Source: Paroedura picta (lineage: Eukaryota; Chordata; Lepidosauria; Squamata; Gekkonidae). Taken from it: a stretch of DNA of 64,000 nt. Shown here one piece after another: positions 13,401-23,626 of the stretch. Below the pieces are notes generated by a model that worked only from the letters and a program-made list of their open reading frames with translations, made no database searches and was not told the DNA's origin. Position 1 is the first letter of the stretch. Every line of letters starts with the position of its first letter. A program made the position numbers and the translations under genes. The DNA is taken from the NCBI RefSeq assembly GCF_049243985.1, contig NC_135382.1:22982990-23046989 (forward strand), in the 5' to 3' direction.

Positions 13401-16400
13401 TGGATTCCAGTGGTAATCTACCTGAGCTGTTATTGCTACACTTCTCTTGCCAACAATGAAGTCCGGCTTTTTACTTCAATCACGACAAGTAAGGCGGGGA
13501 GGGGAGGGGAGGGGAGGGGAGGGGAGGGGAGGGGAGGGGAGGAGAGGGGAGGAGAGGGGAGGGTGGAGAACAGGTTTCCAGACAGGCGTGCATCTTATGC
13601 TGGGGGAGGGGGGAGTACTCTGCTGAAGGAGCAACGTTGCTTCCCTCCCCTGCCCTTTGTACTGTTGGCATGCCCTGAGAAGAGGAAGTAGAGCTTCATT
13701 GCCGTTAGGGTTGCCAACCTCCTGTTAGCACCTGGAGATCCCTTGCTATTACAGTGGGGTTCCAGACAATAGAGACCAATTCCTTTAGAGAAAAGGGCTG
13801 CTTTGGGGGATGGGCTTTGTGGCATCACACCCTGCTGAGACCCCTCCCCTCCCCAAAACCCTCCTCCTCCTAGCTCCATCCCCAAAATTCCAGGGGTTTC
13901 CCAACTGGCAACTCATGTCTCAGGCCATAAGGGACTGGGGAGTTGTGTCAAAGGTCATTCCAGTGCTCCTTTCAAAGCAGGGGGGAGGATCCCCTGTTTC
14001 TGATGGGAACAAGCTGGCGTGAAGGAGAGGGAGGGGAGCTTAGTTCTTTCCTGAGCTGTCCCTTCCCTATCACTTCTTCAAGTGGCCTCTTCCTCCCCCC
14101 CCTCCCCAAAAAAAATTCAGAGTGTGTCTGCATGGACATGTGTTCCAGGAACCGTGAAAGAAACTGCTCAAGGGGTAGAGAGGAAATCATTTGAAAGGGC
14201 CCTCTTGATGTATCCTTGCCACCACCAGCTGCCTGCCTGGACCCTTCTGGGTGACCTTGGGCAAGTCACAGTTCTCTCAGAGCTCTCTGCCTGCTGTGGG
14301 GAGAGGAAGAGAAGGAGATTGTAAACCACTTTGAAACTCCTTAGGGCAGTAAAAAGCATGCTATAAAAAAACAACTCTTCTTTCTTCTGCTGAAAAGTGG
14401 GGTACAAAGAAATCAGTTCCTCCACCACCTCCCCCCTCCTTCTAAAATGGGCTTTGGGATAACGTGACCCACCTCTTTGCACCCTCAGCTGCATTCCCCC
14501 CCCCAGTGCTGCCCTGGGGTAACTGGAGGTACCCGGGGAGCCCACCCAGCTCAGCTTTGCTGACTGGACAGTCAGGTGGCTGCCATCAAAGAATACCTGT
14601 TGGACGCTCACGCTGGAGCACAGGTAGCCGTGATGTGGAAGCTGCTTCTAAGCATGCACAAGGTGCCTCTCCCCGCCCCCCTTGCGGGGTACAGCCAACA
14701 CCCTGAAAGATCTGTAGTTCTTTTTAGGGAATGCAAACACACTTTGTCACTGAGGGTGGACAGTTCTGAGGCTGAGAGCACAGAAAGCTGCTATTGTTTC
14801 CCAACAGCCACCCCCTTTCTCTCCCACTCCCATAGCCCGAGTACTGCGCACAGAGAAAGGCTTGTGCAGAGCCCAGGGCCTGAATCTCCCCAGTCAGCCC
14901 TTGGCTAGCAGCACCTGCAGTCCGAGGCCTGCTCTGTCCCTTGTTCTCTGGTGGACTGTTTTCCCCTTCCCTGGGGGTGCCATTCAGTGCCAGCCTCAGC
15001 TATTTTTCTGGGGGCAGGGAAGGCGCCTGTTCTCGTCCCCTCCTCCCCCAACTGGCCTTGGGGACAAAAGCCCTTAACTGGCTTCCTCTTCGACTTGAGG
15101 ATGTATCTAGGGCAATGCACCCTAAATGCACATCAGAGACCTAGTGAGGTAGGTGGGGCTGAGAGAGCCCTGATATTACTGTTCTGGGAGAACAGCTCTA
15201 ACAAGGCTGTGACTAGTTCAGAGTCACCCAGCCCAAATGGGCCATTGCTAGAGTTGCTGGCTTCCAGGCGGCCCCGGGAGAGCTCCTGCCATTACAGCAT
15301 CTCCTGACAACTAGATCAGTTGCCCTGGAGAAACTAGATGTTTCAGAGAGTGGAGTGGACTTCATGGCATGATCCTCTGCTGATCCGCTGCCCTTCTCCA
15401 CCCCACAAATCTCCAGATCTTTCTCAAGCCAGAGCAAGTGCAGTTCCACCTTGTGACCCTGCATTTCTGCCTTGAAGGCATAGGCCTGGTGGGAGCTGCT
15501 CCTGCAGGTGTGAATTGTATTTATTTGTTCTAATTTGCCGTACCTCGGTGTGGCTTTCCTCACTGAGACTGAAGGTGGATTACGCAATACACATGATGTA
15601 ATTAAATACCCGTTGTATCTCATAAACCATACGCGGCTACAAAGGTTAGAAGCAACGCAAAATGGCAAACAGCACAGAGAATTATGCTGGTGGGGATAGC
15701 CGTTCAGCTGCATTCGACTCTTGCCAGTCCGACAGCCCCGGCTGGCTCCGCCCCTTTCGATCTGGCCCCGATCCTTTTAGTTGTAGCACAGAGAGCTGGG
15801 CTGCAAAATTAGAACACAATGCAGCGAGAGCAGCATAAATGATAGCATAAGCTAGTGACACGTGCTTTGGATAGGGGTGTAGGCTGCTGTCCTGATCCTC
15901 ATAATAAAAATACCTTCCTGGTCATTCTGCCCTCCTTTGCCTCTTTTCCCTTTCTACATTTGTGGCATAGTCTGGAAGCCCTCCCGTAGAGTCTTCCATG
16001 GGCAGAGGTCTCGCCCATCTTCTACTGCCTGGTCCTTTTAACTGGAGGTGCAGGGATTGCAGATTCTCTGTCCCTAAACCCCCAGCCACTGAGCTGGATG
16101 ACATGATTCTTCCTTATATTTCTAAGCAGCAGGCCTTGGAACCAATCATCAGTTGAGTCCTGTTAGCGACAGAGCTGGGGCTGGGGGCTGGCTGCTAGAC
16201 CTTTCCGGTATCTTGCAGTTGGGCCCTTCTCGGGCCTCAGGGCTGACCACCCGTTCTCTCCCTCCCCCGACCCCCTGCACAGAGTATTCTATCCGCATTT
16301 ACAAGTACTACTTCCCTGTGATCTTCGTGGCGGGGATGTTTACGTGGTCCTTCTTGGAATACTCCATCCACCGTTTCCTCTTCCACATGACGCCGCCCTC

Positions 16401-19400
16401 CAGCAGCTATTACCTCATCACCCTGCACTTCATGCTTCATGGGCAACATCACAAGGTAAGCGAGAACCAACTACCCTCCGCCTTGCAGGGAATCCCTTGG
16501 TAGCACGCTAAGAAGCACAATGCCATGCGGGTGAGTGCAAGATCAAGCAGGCAGCAGCAGGCAGGCAAGGGAGAGGATGGAGGAGGATCTCTGACCTGTG
16601 CCCTCCTCACTGTCTGTACTGCCCCCTCTACAGTCCTTGGTATTTGGTGCCAAGAGAGATTTTTCACTCCAGTCCACAGTTCCCATCTTCTCTGCATGGT
16701 AGGAAAGGCCTAAGAAACTCTGGCTAAGGCAGCTTCACAGATACATGTACCCAACCTGGGCCTCATCTGCACACAATAGATAATGCACTTTCAATGCACT
16801 TTCGAAGTAGATTTTCCTGTTCTGCACAGGAAAATCCAGCTGCCAAAGCACATTGAAAGTGCATGATCCTGTGGGTGCAGACTAGGATAGCCCAGGCCAG
16901 CTCTCTCCCATCAGATTTCGGAAGCTAAGCAGGGTTGGCCTTGGTTGGCACTTGGAAGGGTGACCTTCAAAGAATACCAGGGCCGTGACGTGGGAGCAGG
17001 CAATAACAAACTACCTCCAACGTCTCTTGCCTGACAGCTGGAAAAATCTTAGGATCTCCCAGCTTCATTACACACAACATATGAAAACAAATAATGCAAT
17101 TGTTTAATTCTATTTCTATACTGCTTTCCCAGCAAGTCAGCTTGGGGCATTGTACAACTTTAAAACAAACAGTGCCAGTTTAAAAAATAATAACATTTGA
17201 TACCATTAAGACCATAGTGGTTAGGAGCGCGGTGTAGTGGTTAGGAGTGTGGACTTCTAATCTGGTGAGATGGGTTTGATTCCCCACTCCTTCTCCACAT
17301 GCAGCCAGCTGGGTGGCCTTGGGTTTGCCAAAGATGTTCAGACCGAGCAGCAATATCAGGGCTCTCTCAGCCTCACCTCCCTCACAGGGTGCCTGTTGTG
17401 GGGAGAGGAAAGGCAACCCTCTTGGAGCTGCTGCTGCTGCTGCTTCTTCTTCTTTCTTCTTTCTTCTTCTTCTTAGCAACCACAGTTTTAATTTATTTCT
17501 AGCATAATCCCTTTCCATGTGTCTCTTTCCAGATTAAGAGGTTATCATAGGATATGTCTTTTTTATAGGGAGTGGGCATTGCATGTTGAGAGCTGGCCTT
17601 GAAAACATTGTGACCAAGTTCTTGACAGACTGAATTCTAAGGAACCGAGTCACTTTGTATAGTTGACACATATGACTTGTTTAATTCTTAAGTGATCCTT
17701 TCCTGATTTCTCAATTGGATTTATGCATGTTGCAGCTTGCTGTGTGTTTCTATTGAAGGACCAGCTTGAAGTAGCTGACAAGCCGTCGTGCTTTAAGGAC
17801 TATAGTATGAGTGAATAAAGTGCCTGAGAAGCCGTGCTTGGGTGGAATCCTGTCCTTGGCTTCTCATTGTGGGCCCTCTGGATTCCACTCAGGCGAAAGA
17901 GGGAAGCAGATCCTTCTTCCGAACCCTCTAAACCTCGCCAACAAAAGTGGGACTTCACACATTTTATTCATTTAGGCATTGCAATCAGGGCACTTAGGAA
18001 GCTGCCTTCTACAGCCTGTTTCTGATTTTGCAACTTCTCTGTGCTCAGAGAGACTTGCGGCATACCCAGCTGCCTCGGGGTATCTGGAACACTGGCATTT
18101 TGTATTGTGCATCTTACAAAGAGTGCGTGTGTGCGTGTGTGTGTGTTGGGTGTTGCTTTGTTTTGTTTGGGTTGAGCAAACCAGTTGTTCTGTCTCTTGT
18201 CAGGGGAAAAGGTTGGGGGAGGAAATGTAACTCATGAGAATAAAGCAGGACTGGTTTTGTTGGAATGTGTGCAAATTAGCATTTGAACGTCTGTCATGCA
18301 GACCAGCTTGTTTCCTCTTGTGAGAAACATGCAGTGCTCTGGAAAGTGGAGGATCTGTGGTTTGCGATGACTTCGGGCATTGTCCAATGGCGCAAGATGC
18401 ACATTCCGCAGCTCTGTATTTATTCACTGACTTCATTTATACCTCCCCTTTCTCCTGGGTGGGGACCCGACACAGCTGACCCCGTTCTCCTCTCCACCAT
18501 TATATCCTATGAAGTCAGTTAGGCTGAGGCTATATGCCTGGCACAAGGTCATCCAGCAACCTTTCATGGTAGAGTGGGGATTTGAACCCAGGCTCCAGAT
18601 CCAACCCTTCCCTCTTCCTGCAAAGCTGGTTAAATGTGGTGGGAGCTTTCAGGCTTCCGTGGGGCCTGCAAGACGGAGATCTTCCACCAGGTCTATGTTT
18701 GAGGCCGGCGCGCTAAGGGAGATCTGGACCCGCCTCCTGGACCACTTTCCTGGTGACTGGAGATCTCTCTCCCATGTCCATCCCCCAGGGGTGCTATTTT
18801 AAGGGTTAGCTGTTTTTAAGCCACCGCATTACATTATATATTATATGATTATATATTATATGATTATATTATATCTTGGATTATATAGGAGATTTCAGAT
18901 TGTATATTTTTATGGGAATTTTATCCGGGGGGTTTTACTTGTTGTAACCCGCCATGAGCTTTGTGGGAGTGGCGGGCTAAAAATTGAATAAACTAAACTA
19001 ATCCACAAGACTGGGTTTGATTCCTTCCTCTGCCACACACAGCCTGCTGGGTGACCTTGGGCAGGGCTCAGTTCCCTCAGAGCTCTCTCGGCAAGGTAGG
19101 GAAAATAGGGGAAGGTGATTGTAAGCTGCTTTGACTCCTTAGGGCAGTGAAAAGCAGGATATAAAAACCAACTCTTCTTCTTCTTGTCCCACACTAACCC
19201 AGTTAGATTGGGGGTTTTATTGAGTTTATTTTTATTGTGAACTGCCAGGAGCCGGCCTGGCTGAGAGTGGTGGTGAAATCTAATCAATCAATTAAATAAC
19301 CACTGTGCCATGCTGGATTACAACTGCCTACTATTATTCATTTTCTTTCTTTCTTCTTTATTAATGTTCAGACTTTCAGCTCGCCCTTCTCAGGGCAGGT

Positions 19401-22400
19401 TGCAAAAAGCAGAGACACAATCAAACATTTAAAATCTCAATATCTAATTACTTAACATTATGAAGTACAATAAAATCCCTAACTCACTCTATAGCATGCT
19501 GACCTTGTTTAACTCATGTATCCACATTGTCCCAAATAAAATAAATTGTGAGGAATGTGACTATAAGGTGATGGTAGTGATATGTCATGGGATGTTGAGT
19601 TTTCCTCCCTAGTCCTGGGATGAAACAGTTGTCAGCACAGCAATTTTATTTCTCCTATGTTTTTGTGAACTACAACTGAATTCGAGGGTACTGATTGGCT
19701 GATTTGGCAAAGAATTATCATATGGCTGCATTTGGATGCGTGACCCAGTTTATTAATTTAACAGAATTAATTTTTGCTTTATATTTCCACTGTCACGATG
19801 GTAGTTCATAGTCTGAGGAAGAGTGCTTGCACTCAAAAGCTCACGCCTTGAAGAAATCTTTGTTGGTCTTAAAGGTGCCACTGGACTCTGATTTTGTGCT
19901 CCTACAGACCGCTACCCACTTGAATCTATAACTATAATACAACTTGCCCAAGTCTGCCCCCTGTTGGCACATAAAGTCAACTCCTATAGAGTTGACTCCC
20001 ATAGAGTTGACCTTGTTGTGAGATTTATAGTTTGGCCTTTTGGCGCCGGGTTGTTTGAGGGCATCGGTTTTCAGTCTCAGTGCTTCCTTTCCAGTCTCCA
20101 TTTGATGCCTCGCGCCTGGTTTTCCCACCTCCAGCGGCAGGTCTGATCATCTACGCCCTCTACGTGTTCATCAATTCCGTCTTTCCCGAAGCATTTGCCA
20201 CGACCCTCTTTGCCGGAGGCCTTTTTGGCTACGTCCTCTACGACATGACCCACTATTACCTGCATTACGGCTCTCCAGAGAAAGGCACGTACATGTACAA
20301 GTTGAAGGCCTACCACGTGAAGCATCATTTTGAACACCAGAAAGCAGGTAAAGGGGGGTAGGCTCTTAACCTTGTATAGCCCTGGGGTGGGGGTAGGGGT
20401 GGTACTGCCAGGTTAAAGGTGCTGCACTGCTTTGTGAACCTTTTCGCCCTGCGCAGAGCTTTCCTGCATCAATGCTGCCATACGCTTGCGCCAAACATCC
20501 GGCCTCTGGGGTAGGTTTGGCCTGCTGGTGATCGTGGGAAGCTTTGAAGACGTAGAGTTGGTTTTTATACCCTGCTTTTCTCTACCCGAAGGAGTCTCAA
20601 AGAGGCTTACAATCGCCATCCCTTCCTCTCCCCACAACAAGCATCCTGTGAGGTGGGTGAGGCTGAGAGAGCTCTAACATTACTGCTCGGTCAGAACAGC
20701 TTTATCAGTGCTGTGGGGAGCCCAAGGTCACCCAGCTGGCTGCAGGTGGAAGACAGGGGAATCAAACCTGACAGGGAGATGAGTTTTGTCTCTCCCTCGA
20801 TGGAGCCATATCTACACAGCTGGCACTGGAGAAAGTGGGGATCCTCCATCAGCTGGAAGTGCTTCTGGATTGTGGAGATGAAGGAGCACACAGGCTGACG
20901 AGCGGCTGCAGGCACCCCTTGAGCCACCTCCTGTGAGGAGCTCGGGGCAGACTTGTGGGGGAGGGAGAGTTGGCTGAGGAGGAAGGGATGAGATGGCAGC
21001 ACCTTGGGTGCACGTCCATCTCTTTCTCTTGTCACTGCCTATCCTGTTGCTCCTACCCAGTAAGGCCCAATCAGCAGCAGCAACAGGGCAACGGTTCCTT
21101 TCACTCTTTGTAAGGCTTCAACCCAATTTGGGACAGCTCAGGGCTGAACATGGAGATGCCTCCTCGAGGGATCTTCTCAGAAATCTTCGTACCAAACTTT
21201 CCCACTGTGGATCCGTTCAGCAGTAAGGGCTAGGCAGGGATATAATGTTTGGGTTGGCCAAAGCAGAATCCAGATGCCTTGCCTTCCGCAGATTTTGATG
21301 TCTTGCCAGCAAGAGGTTTATATTAAGTCTCATTGTGGCAGAGGTGTGAAGATCAGGATCTTCAGGATAAACGCCCAATACCTTCTGGCATTTATTAATT
21401 TAAATATAATTCATTTTTAATCTGCCGTTCCTGCCAAGCCTGTAGGCAGAATTATGACTGAAAAGTAGTTTACAGTATGTTACAGACAGAAAACAATGTT
21501 GTTGGCGTGAATTCCAAAAAGAGGAGAATTTGCAATTAATCCAGGCATATGGAAAATAAACAGTGCCGGATTAAATAAGTAGACAGTGGCACGAGAACAG
21601 AGCAGTAACTAGAATGTTCCCTGGAGCTCAGTTGACATAATTGCAGTATTAGATGGCATTCTTCCTACCTGGAACCCCAGCCTTGGCAACAGCTGAGCCA
21701 ACAATTTGTCAGGAACAGAAAGCAACTGCTCTGGTTCAGCCTCACTTGAAGAAGAGTTGGTTCTTATATGCCACTTTTCTCTCCCCAAAGAAGGCTCAAA
21801 GCAGCTTACAGTCACCTTCCCTTCCTCTTCCCACAACAGACACCCTGTGAGTTGAGTGAGGCTGAGAGAGCCCTGAGATTACTGAGGAAGAAGAAGAGTT
21901 GGTTCTTAAATGCCCAGACCGCAAGCTTGTGGCCCGGGAAGCTTCTTACTGCGGGAGGGCGGGGAGAGGGAATCAGGGCCGGGCCATGCGGCCCGTTGCA
22001 CGGGCGTGTGTGGCCGCGGCCTGCGGGGGCGCGGCCTGCGGGCGTGGCCTGATGAGCGGGCGCAGTCCGCGCGGGCGCGGCCCGATGCCCTGCCGGTCCC
22101 CAGCCTCAGAAAGGTTGGGGACCACTGATGTAGAGGATCCAGCAGAGTTGTTCTCTCTTGCCCCGGAGGGATGGACCAGACCAAATGGGATGAAATTAAT
22201 TCAAATGAAATTCCGTCTAAACATCCAGAAGAAGTTCCTGATAGAGTGGTTTCCCAGTGGAACAGCCTTCCTCAGGAGGTGGTGGGTTCTCCATCTTTGG
22301 ACATTTTTAAACAGAGGCTGGATAGTCATCTGACGGAGAGGCTGATTCTGTGAAGGTTCAAGGGGGTGGCAGGTTACAATGAGTGAGCAACAGGGTTGTG

Positions 22401-23626
22401 CGTGTCCTGCATAGTGCAGGACTAGATGACCCAGGAGGTCCCTTCCAACTCTATTATTCTGTGATTCTGCGCAACAGCTATGCCACATATTGAAGTATGG
22501 ATTGAATCAACCTTGCCCCTGGCGGTCAAAGAAAATGTGTTTTTTAATAGACATGAAACAAATGTGAAGCATGGGGAAATGTCTAAATTTGTGGATCAAA
22601 ATAAATGAATAAATAAAAACAGGGTAGTAGCTATAATAAGCAATGCAATGAAAACTGACTGAAATTTTCACAGGTATTAAACGTGGGTTAGACGTGGGTA
22701 TGCCATGCCCATGATTACCATGTGGGGTGAGAAGATGTCTGCACCCAAGCCACATTTGTGTGACTATGGCCGGCTTTCCAGTTGGATCCTGGATGCACGC
22801 CAGGACACAGAGTGTTAAGATACTAAGTACCCGGGGATTAGCATGTCTCCAGCCAAATAACATCAAGCACTCTGAGTCAATCACAAGAAGGTCACTAAAG
22901 AGCCTGTCACTCCAGGCAACCAAATGTAATGCAGGTTATACCCAGATCAGGTGGTGAGGCAAGAGGCCAAGAAGATAGAACAAGAGAGAAGCAAATCAAG
23001 CTAGAATTTATCAAATTGGGGATCTAAGCACTTGTGTTGCCCATGGGTGTCTTGGTGCCCATTTGCTTCTTTGACAAAGCATCTCTTCCTCAAAGCTAAG
23101 AGCCGGATCATTGGATCAGGAGGTGCTTCAGAAGATACCCAGAAGCCTTTAGGACTTCAGGGAGTACCTGTTCAGGAACAACTGCTTCCGTCACACCCTC
23201 CCTCTTGCTTTGTGATTGGTAGCCATTTTGTGACTCCTCCTCCCCCTTGTGGTGGCCACTTTCTACCTCCACTCTTGTTCTCAAAATCCCAGAAGTGCCC
23301 ACCATCATGCTCAACACATGTGCTGGTCTAGAAAGGTGCCGAGCTTCAGACTGCCTGTCTGCTGCCTTGCCACTCTGCGCCAAAAGAGGCTCTTAGGGTT
23401 AAGAATAGCACTATTTAAAAACACAAGTCTTTGTTTTGCCTGCTCATCTCCCAGTGCAGCTGGCCTGCTAGCCACGAAGCCCAAACGGCAGACAGCTCGG
23501 GAGTTCCCCAACTTGACCCTGCATCTTTCTCAACCCCTTTCCCTAGGTTTCGGCATCACCAGCACATTCTGGGACCATCCATTCCAGACGCGAATCCCAG
23601 AGGAAACCTTTGGGAAGGAAGACTAG
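7349..23626 (+). CDS. FA2H: Fatty acid 2-hydroxylase, exons 2-7 (5' partial)
   Basis: FA2H puts a hydroxyl on C2 of fatty acids used for ceramide, giving the 2-hydroxy sphingolipids of myelin and skin. It is a di-metal membrane enzyme of the ER. Coding parts: 7349-7441, 11034-11176, 13382-13488, 16283-16455, 20095-20347 and 23547-23626. All borders are AG/GT and all phases join, giving 282 residues and a stop, which equals human residues 91-372. The metal-binding histidines are present: HRFLFH and HGQHHK in exon 5, HYYLH and [10 protein letters not shown]-like motifs in exon 6 (exact form HVKHH). Hydrophobic segments lie in exons 4, 5 and 6. Exon 1, with the start and the HPGG haem motif of the b5 domain, is not in the window. 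The neighbour CIAPIN1 is convergent. Identification is very secure. Confidence 0.97.
7502..7571. mobile_element. Half copy of palindromic MITE
   Basis: Only the right arm, from atgctggcaggg to TTGACTACCCCTG, 60 bp downstream of the FA2H exon 2 donor. Confidence 0.85.
8098..8235. mobile_element. Palindromic hAT-type MITE, intact ends
   Basis: 138 bp, CAGGGGTAGTCAA ends, perfect 8-bp duplication ATTTAGAC (8090-8097, 8236-8243). Core subtype 'ggtcctccagatgttcatgg'. Confidence 0.92.
8838..9183 (+). repeat. Diverged tRNA-SINE copies (ggctcag type)
   Basis: 8845-9015 shows agcatcggcgtggcatgacc and a tail with ggagagccactgcc...gtggactcag. 9070-9183 repeats the tail and ends aaggcagcttcat. Confidence 0.5.
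9188..9265 (+). repeat. tRNA-derived SINE head
   Basis: Good A and B boxes: ggctcaggggtagagcatct and ggttcaatcccc. tRNA-like, but it continues into SINE sequence and lacks a folded acceptor stem. Confidence 0.7.
9770..10080 (+). repeat. CR1-type LINE 3' fragment
   Basis: Includes ggctctctttaagtatctga, gaggagggcagagagcag and actagatgacctgcacggcc, a standard CR1 3' end. Confidence 0.7.
10557..10664. mobile_element. Palindromic MITE, internally shortened
   Basis: 108 bp; left end cagaggtagtcaaactgcgg, right arm damaged but ending acccctg. Flanks ccctagcg and cgctagtg agree at 6 of 8. Confidence 0.8.
11034..11176 (+). CDS. FA2H: FA2H exon 3
   Basis: It starts [12 protein letters not shown] and runs through [10 protein letters not shown] and RPIRLFHSD, very close to human. 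The exon ends inside the Trp codon (TG|G), as in human, with donor gtgagg. Confidence 0.96.
11177..11948. other. FA2H intron 3, unassigned
   Basis: No repeat recognised, apart from a short G-run just after exon 3 (11203-11216). Confidence 0.4.
11950..12257 (-). repeat. Sauria-type SINE, near full length
   Basis: (AAG)n tail at left; head at right with the final part (ctcctaaccactacacca) repeated twice. Confidence 0.88.
12447..12488. repeat. Left arm of 42-bp inverted repeat
   Basis: Starts aacctatcccaaggctacta and ends attattac. Its reverse complement at 13018-13059 matches at 41 of 42 bases. Confidence 0.85.
12564..12842 (+). repeat. Sauria-type SINE, full length
   Basis: Best plus-strand copy: agccagcttggtgtagtggt head, ccagctgggtgaccttgggc body, tail aaccaactcttcttcttct. 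Confidence 0.92.
13018..13059. repeat. Right arm of 42-bp inverted repeat
   Basis: Starts gtaatgattttagtaacatc; pairs with 12447-12488 with one mismatch. The AT-rich DNA at 12845-13017 belongs with this arm and has a weak relative near 55440-55690. Confidence 0.85.
13162..13297. mobile_element. Palindromic hAT-type MITE, intact ends
   Basis: 136 bp, perfect 8-bp duplication CCCTAGAG (13154-13161, 13298-13305). Ends 84 bp before FA2H exon 4. Confidence 0.92.
13382..13488 (+). CDS. FA2H: FA2H exon 4
   Basis: It encodes the first membrane segment ([12 protein letters not shown]) and the conserved NEVRLFTS stretch. Length 107 nt; it enters in phase with the split Trp codon and leaves one base for a Lys codon finished in exon 5. 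Human has Glu at that place. Confidence 0.95.
13496..13565 (+). repeat. (GGGGA)n microsatellite at FA2H exon 4 donor
   Basis: About 13 pentamers, with two GGAGA variants near the end. It begins eight bases after the exon. Confidence 0.97.
13704..13915. mobile_element. ggttgccaac-type DNA repeat
   Basis: Short inverted ends gttgccaac / ctggcaac, with internal cctggagatccc and ccaaaattccaggggt. A related, more diverged copy is at 15247-15425. Confidence 0.6.
14235..14392 (+). repeat. Sauria-type SINE, 3' part
   Basis: gggtgaccttgggcaagtca to aacaactcttctttcttc. Confidence 0.8.
14393..15136. other. FA2H intron 4, unassigned
   Basis: C-rich, no gene or repeat recognised. Confidence 0.35.
15137..15233 (-). 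repeat. Sauria-type SINE fragment
   Basis: gtgaggtaggtggggctgag and aacagctctaacaaggctgt; middle part only. Confidence 0.75.
15247..15425. mobile_element. ggttgccaac-type DNA repeat, diverged
   Basis: Aligns by eye with 13704-13915 (gagagctcctgccattacag, cttcatggcatgatcctctg). Confidence 0.5.
16283..16455 (+). CDS. FA2H: FA2H exon 5
   Basis: It carries the first histidine clusters (IHRFLFH, LHGQHHK) of the fatty acid hydroxylase domain plus a hydrophobic segment ([12 protein letters not shown]). 173 nt, donor gtaagc. Histidine spacing equals the human enzyme. Confidence 0.97.
16758..16887. mobile_element. Palindromic MITE of a second family
   Basis: Self-complementary: cctcatctgcacacaat...aatgcactttcaatgcac / cattgaaagtgcat...tgggtgcagactagg, centre acaggaaaat. 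About 130 bp. Confidence 0.8.
16880..17045 (+). repeat. 5S rRNA-derived SINE
   Basis: Has the 5S core: ttcggaagctaagcagggtt followed by ggcacttggaagggtgacc and gaataccaggg. Not a 5S gene: the 5' end is altered and unrelated tail sequence follows. Confidence 0.8.
17212..17475 (+). repeat. Sauria-type SINE
   Basis: gtgtagtggttaggagtgtg head, ending in (CTG)n and (CTT)n runs. Confidence 0.85.
17476..18424. other. FA2H intron 5, unassigned
   Basis: Nothing recognised, apart from a short TG repeat at 18121-18146. Confidence 0.4.
18425..18615 (-). repeat. Second SINE type, diverged
   Basis: Left part tacctcccctttctcctggg, right part agagtggggatttgaaccca, the reverse of a B box. Confidence 0.6.
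18640..18992 (+). repeat. L2-like LINE 3' end
   Basis: gggcctgcaagacggagatc, ccaccaggtctatgtttgag, then an AT repeat and 'cccgccatgagctttgtggg'. Same family as 33845-34570. Confidence 0.65.
19003..19186 (+). repeat. Sauria-type SINE, 3' part
   Basis: gctgggtgaccttgggcagg to aaccaactcttcttcttctt. Confidence 0.8.
19810..19930 (+). repeat. Dispersed repeat with 'ttggtcttaaaggtgcc'
   Basis: Contains aagctcacgccttgaagaaa and tctttgttggtcttaaaggt. Pieces of the same family recur at 31000-31035, 36978-37095 (reverse) and 38915-38965 (reverse). Confidence 0.55.
20095..20347 (+). CDS. FA2H: FA2H exon 6
   Basis: It encodes [12 protein letters not shown], two hydrophobic stretches, [16 protein letters not shown] and the last metal-binding cluster HVKHHFEHQ. 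253 nt; it ends one base into a Gly codon. Confidence 0.97.
20549..20775 (-). repeat. Sauria-type SINE
   Basis: gagttggtttttataccctg tail at left, cacccagctggctgcagg at right. Confidence 0.85.
20776..21747. other. FA2H intron 6, unassigned
   Basis: No gene. Bases 21390-21600 look like a diverged LINE tail, but no family could be fixed. Confidence 0.35.
21748..21912 (-). repeat. Sauria-type SINE pair, truncated
   Basis: A partial copy (gaagagttggttcttatatg to cctgagattactga) followed at once by the tail of another (aagaagagttggttcttaaa). Confidence 0.75.
21913..22126. mobile_element. GC-rich hAT-type element, right end intact
   Basis: Very GC- and CpG-rich block ending aaggttggggaccactg, a Charlie-type hAT end. 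The matching left end is not visible, so it is 5' truncated or interrupted by the SINE. Confidence 0.6.
22150..22475 (+). repeat. CR1 LINE 3' end
   Basis: ggtttcccagtggaacagcc, ggacatttttaaacagaggc, ggactagatgacccaggagg, and the CR1 terminal tattctgtgattctg repeat. Confidence 0.9.
23547..23626 (+). CDS. FA2H: FA2H exon 7, C-terminus and stop
   Basis: The final 26 codons including TAG. It starts with FGIT (human FGIS) and keeps W and F positions, but the last dozen residues differ from mammals. The total length from exon 2 equals human exactly. Confidence 0.93.

Noticed and set aside
13496-13565. Telomere-like or switch-region repeat
   Set aside because: The unit is GGGGA, not TTAGGG, and it is a short simple array inside an intron.
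16880-17045. 5S rRNA gene
   Set aside because: Only the internal promoter part is 5S-like; the ends are changed and SINE sequence follows.
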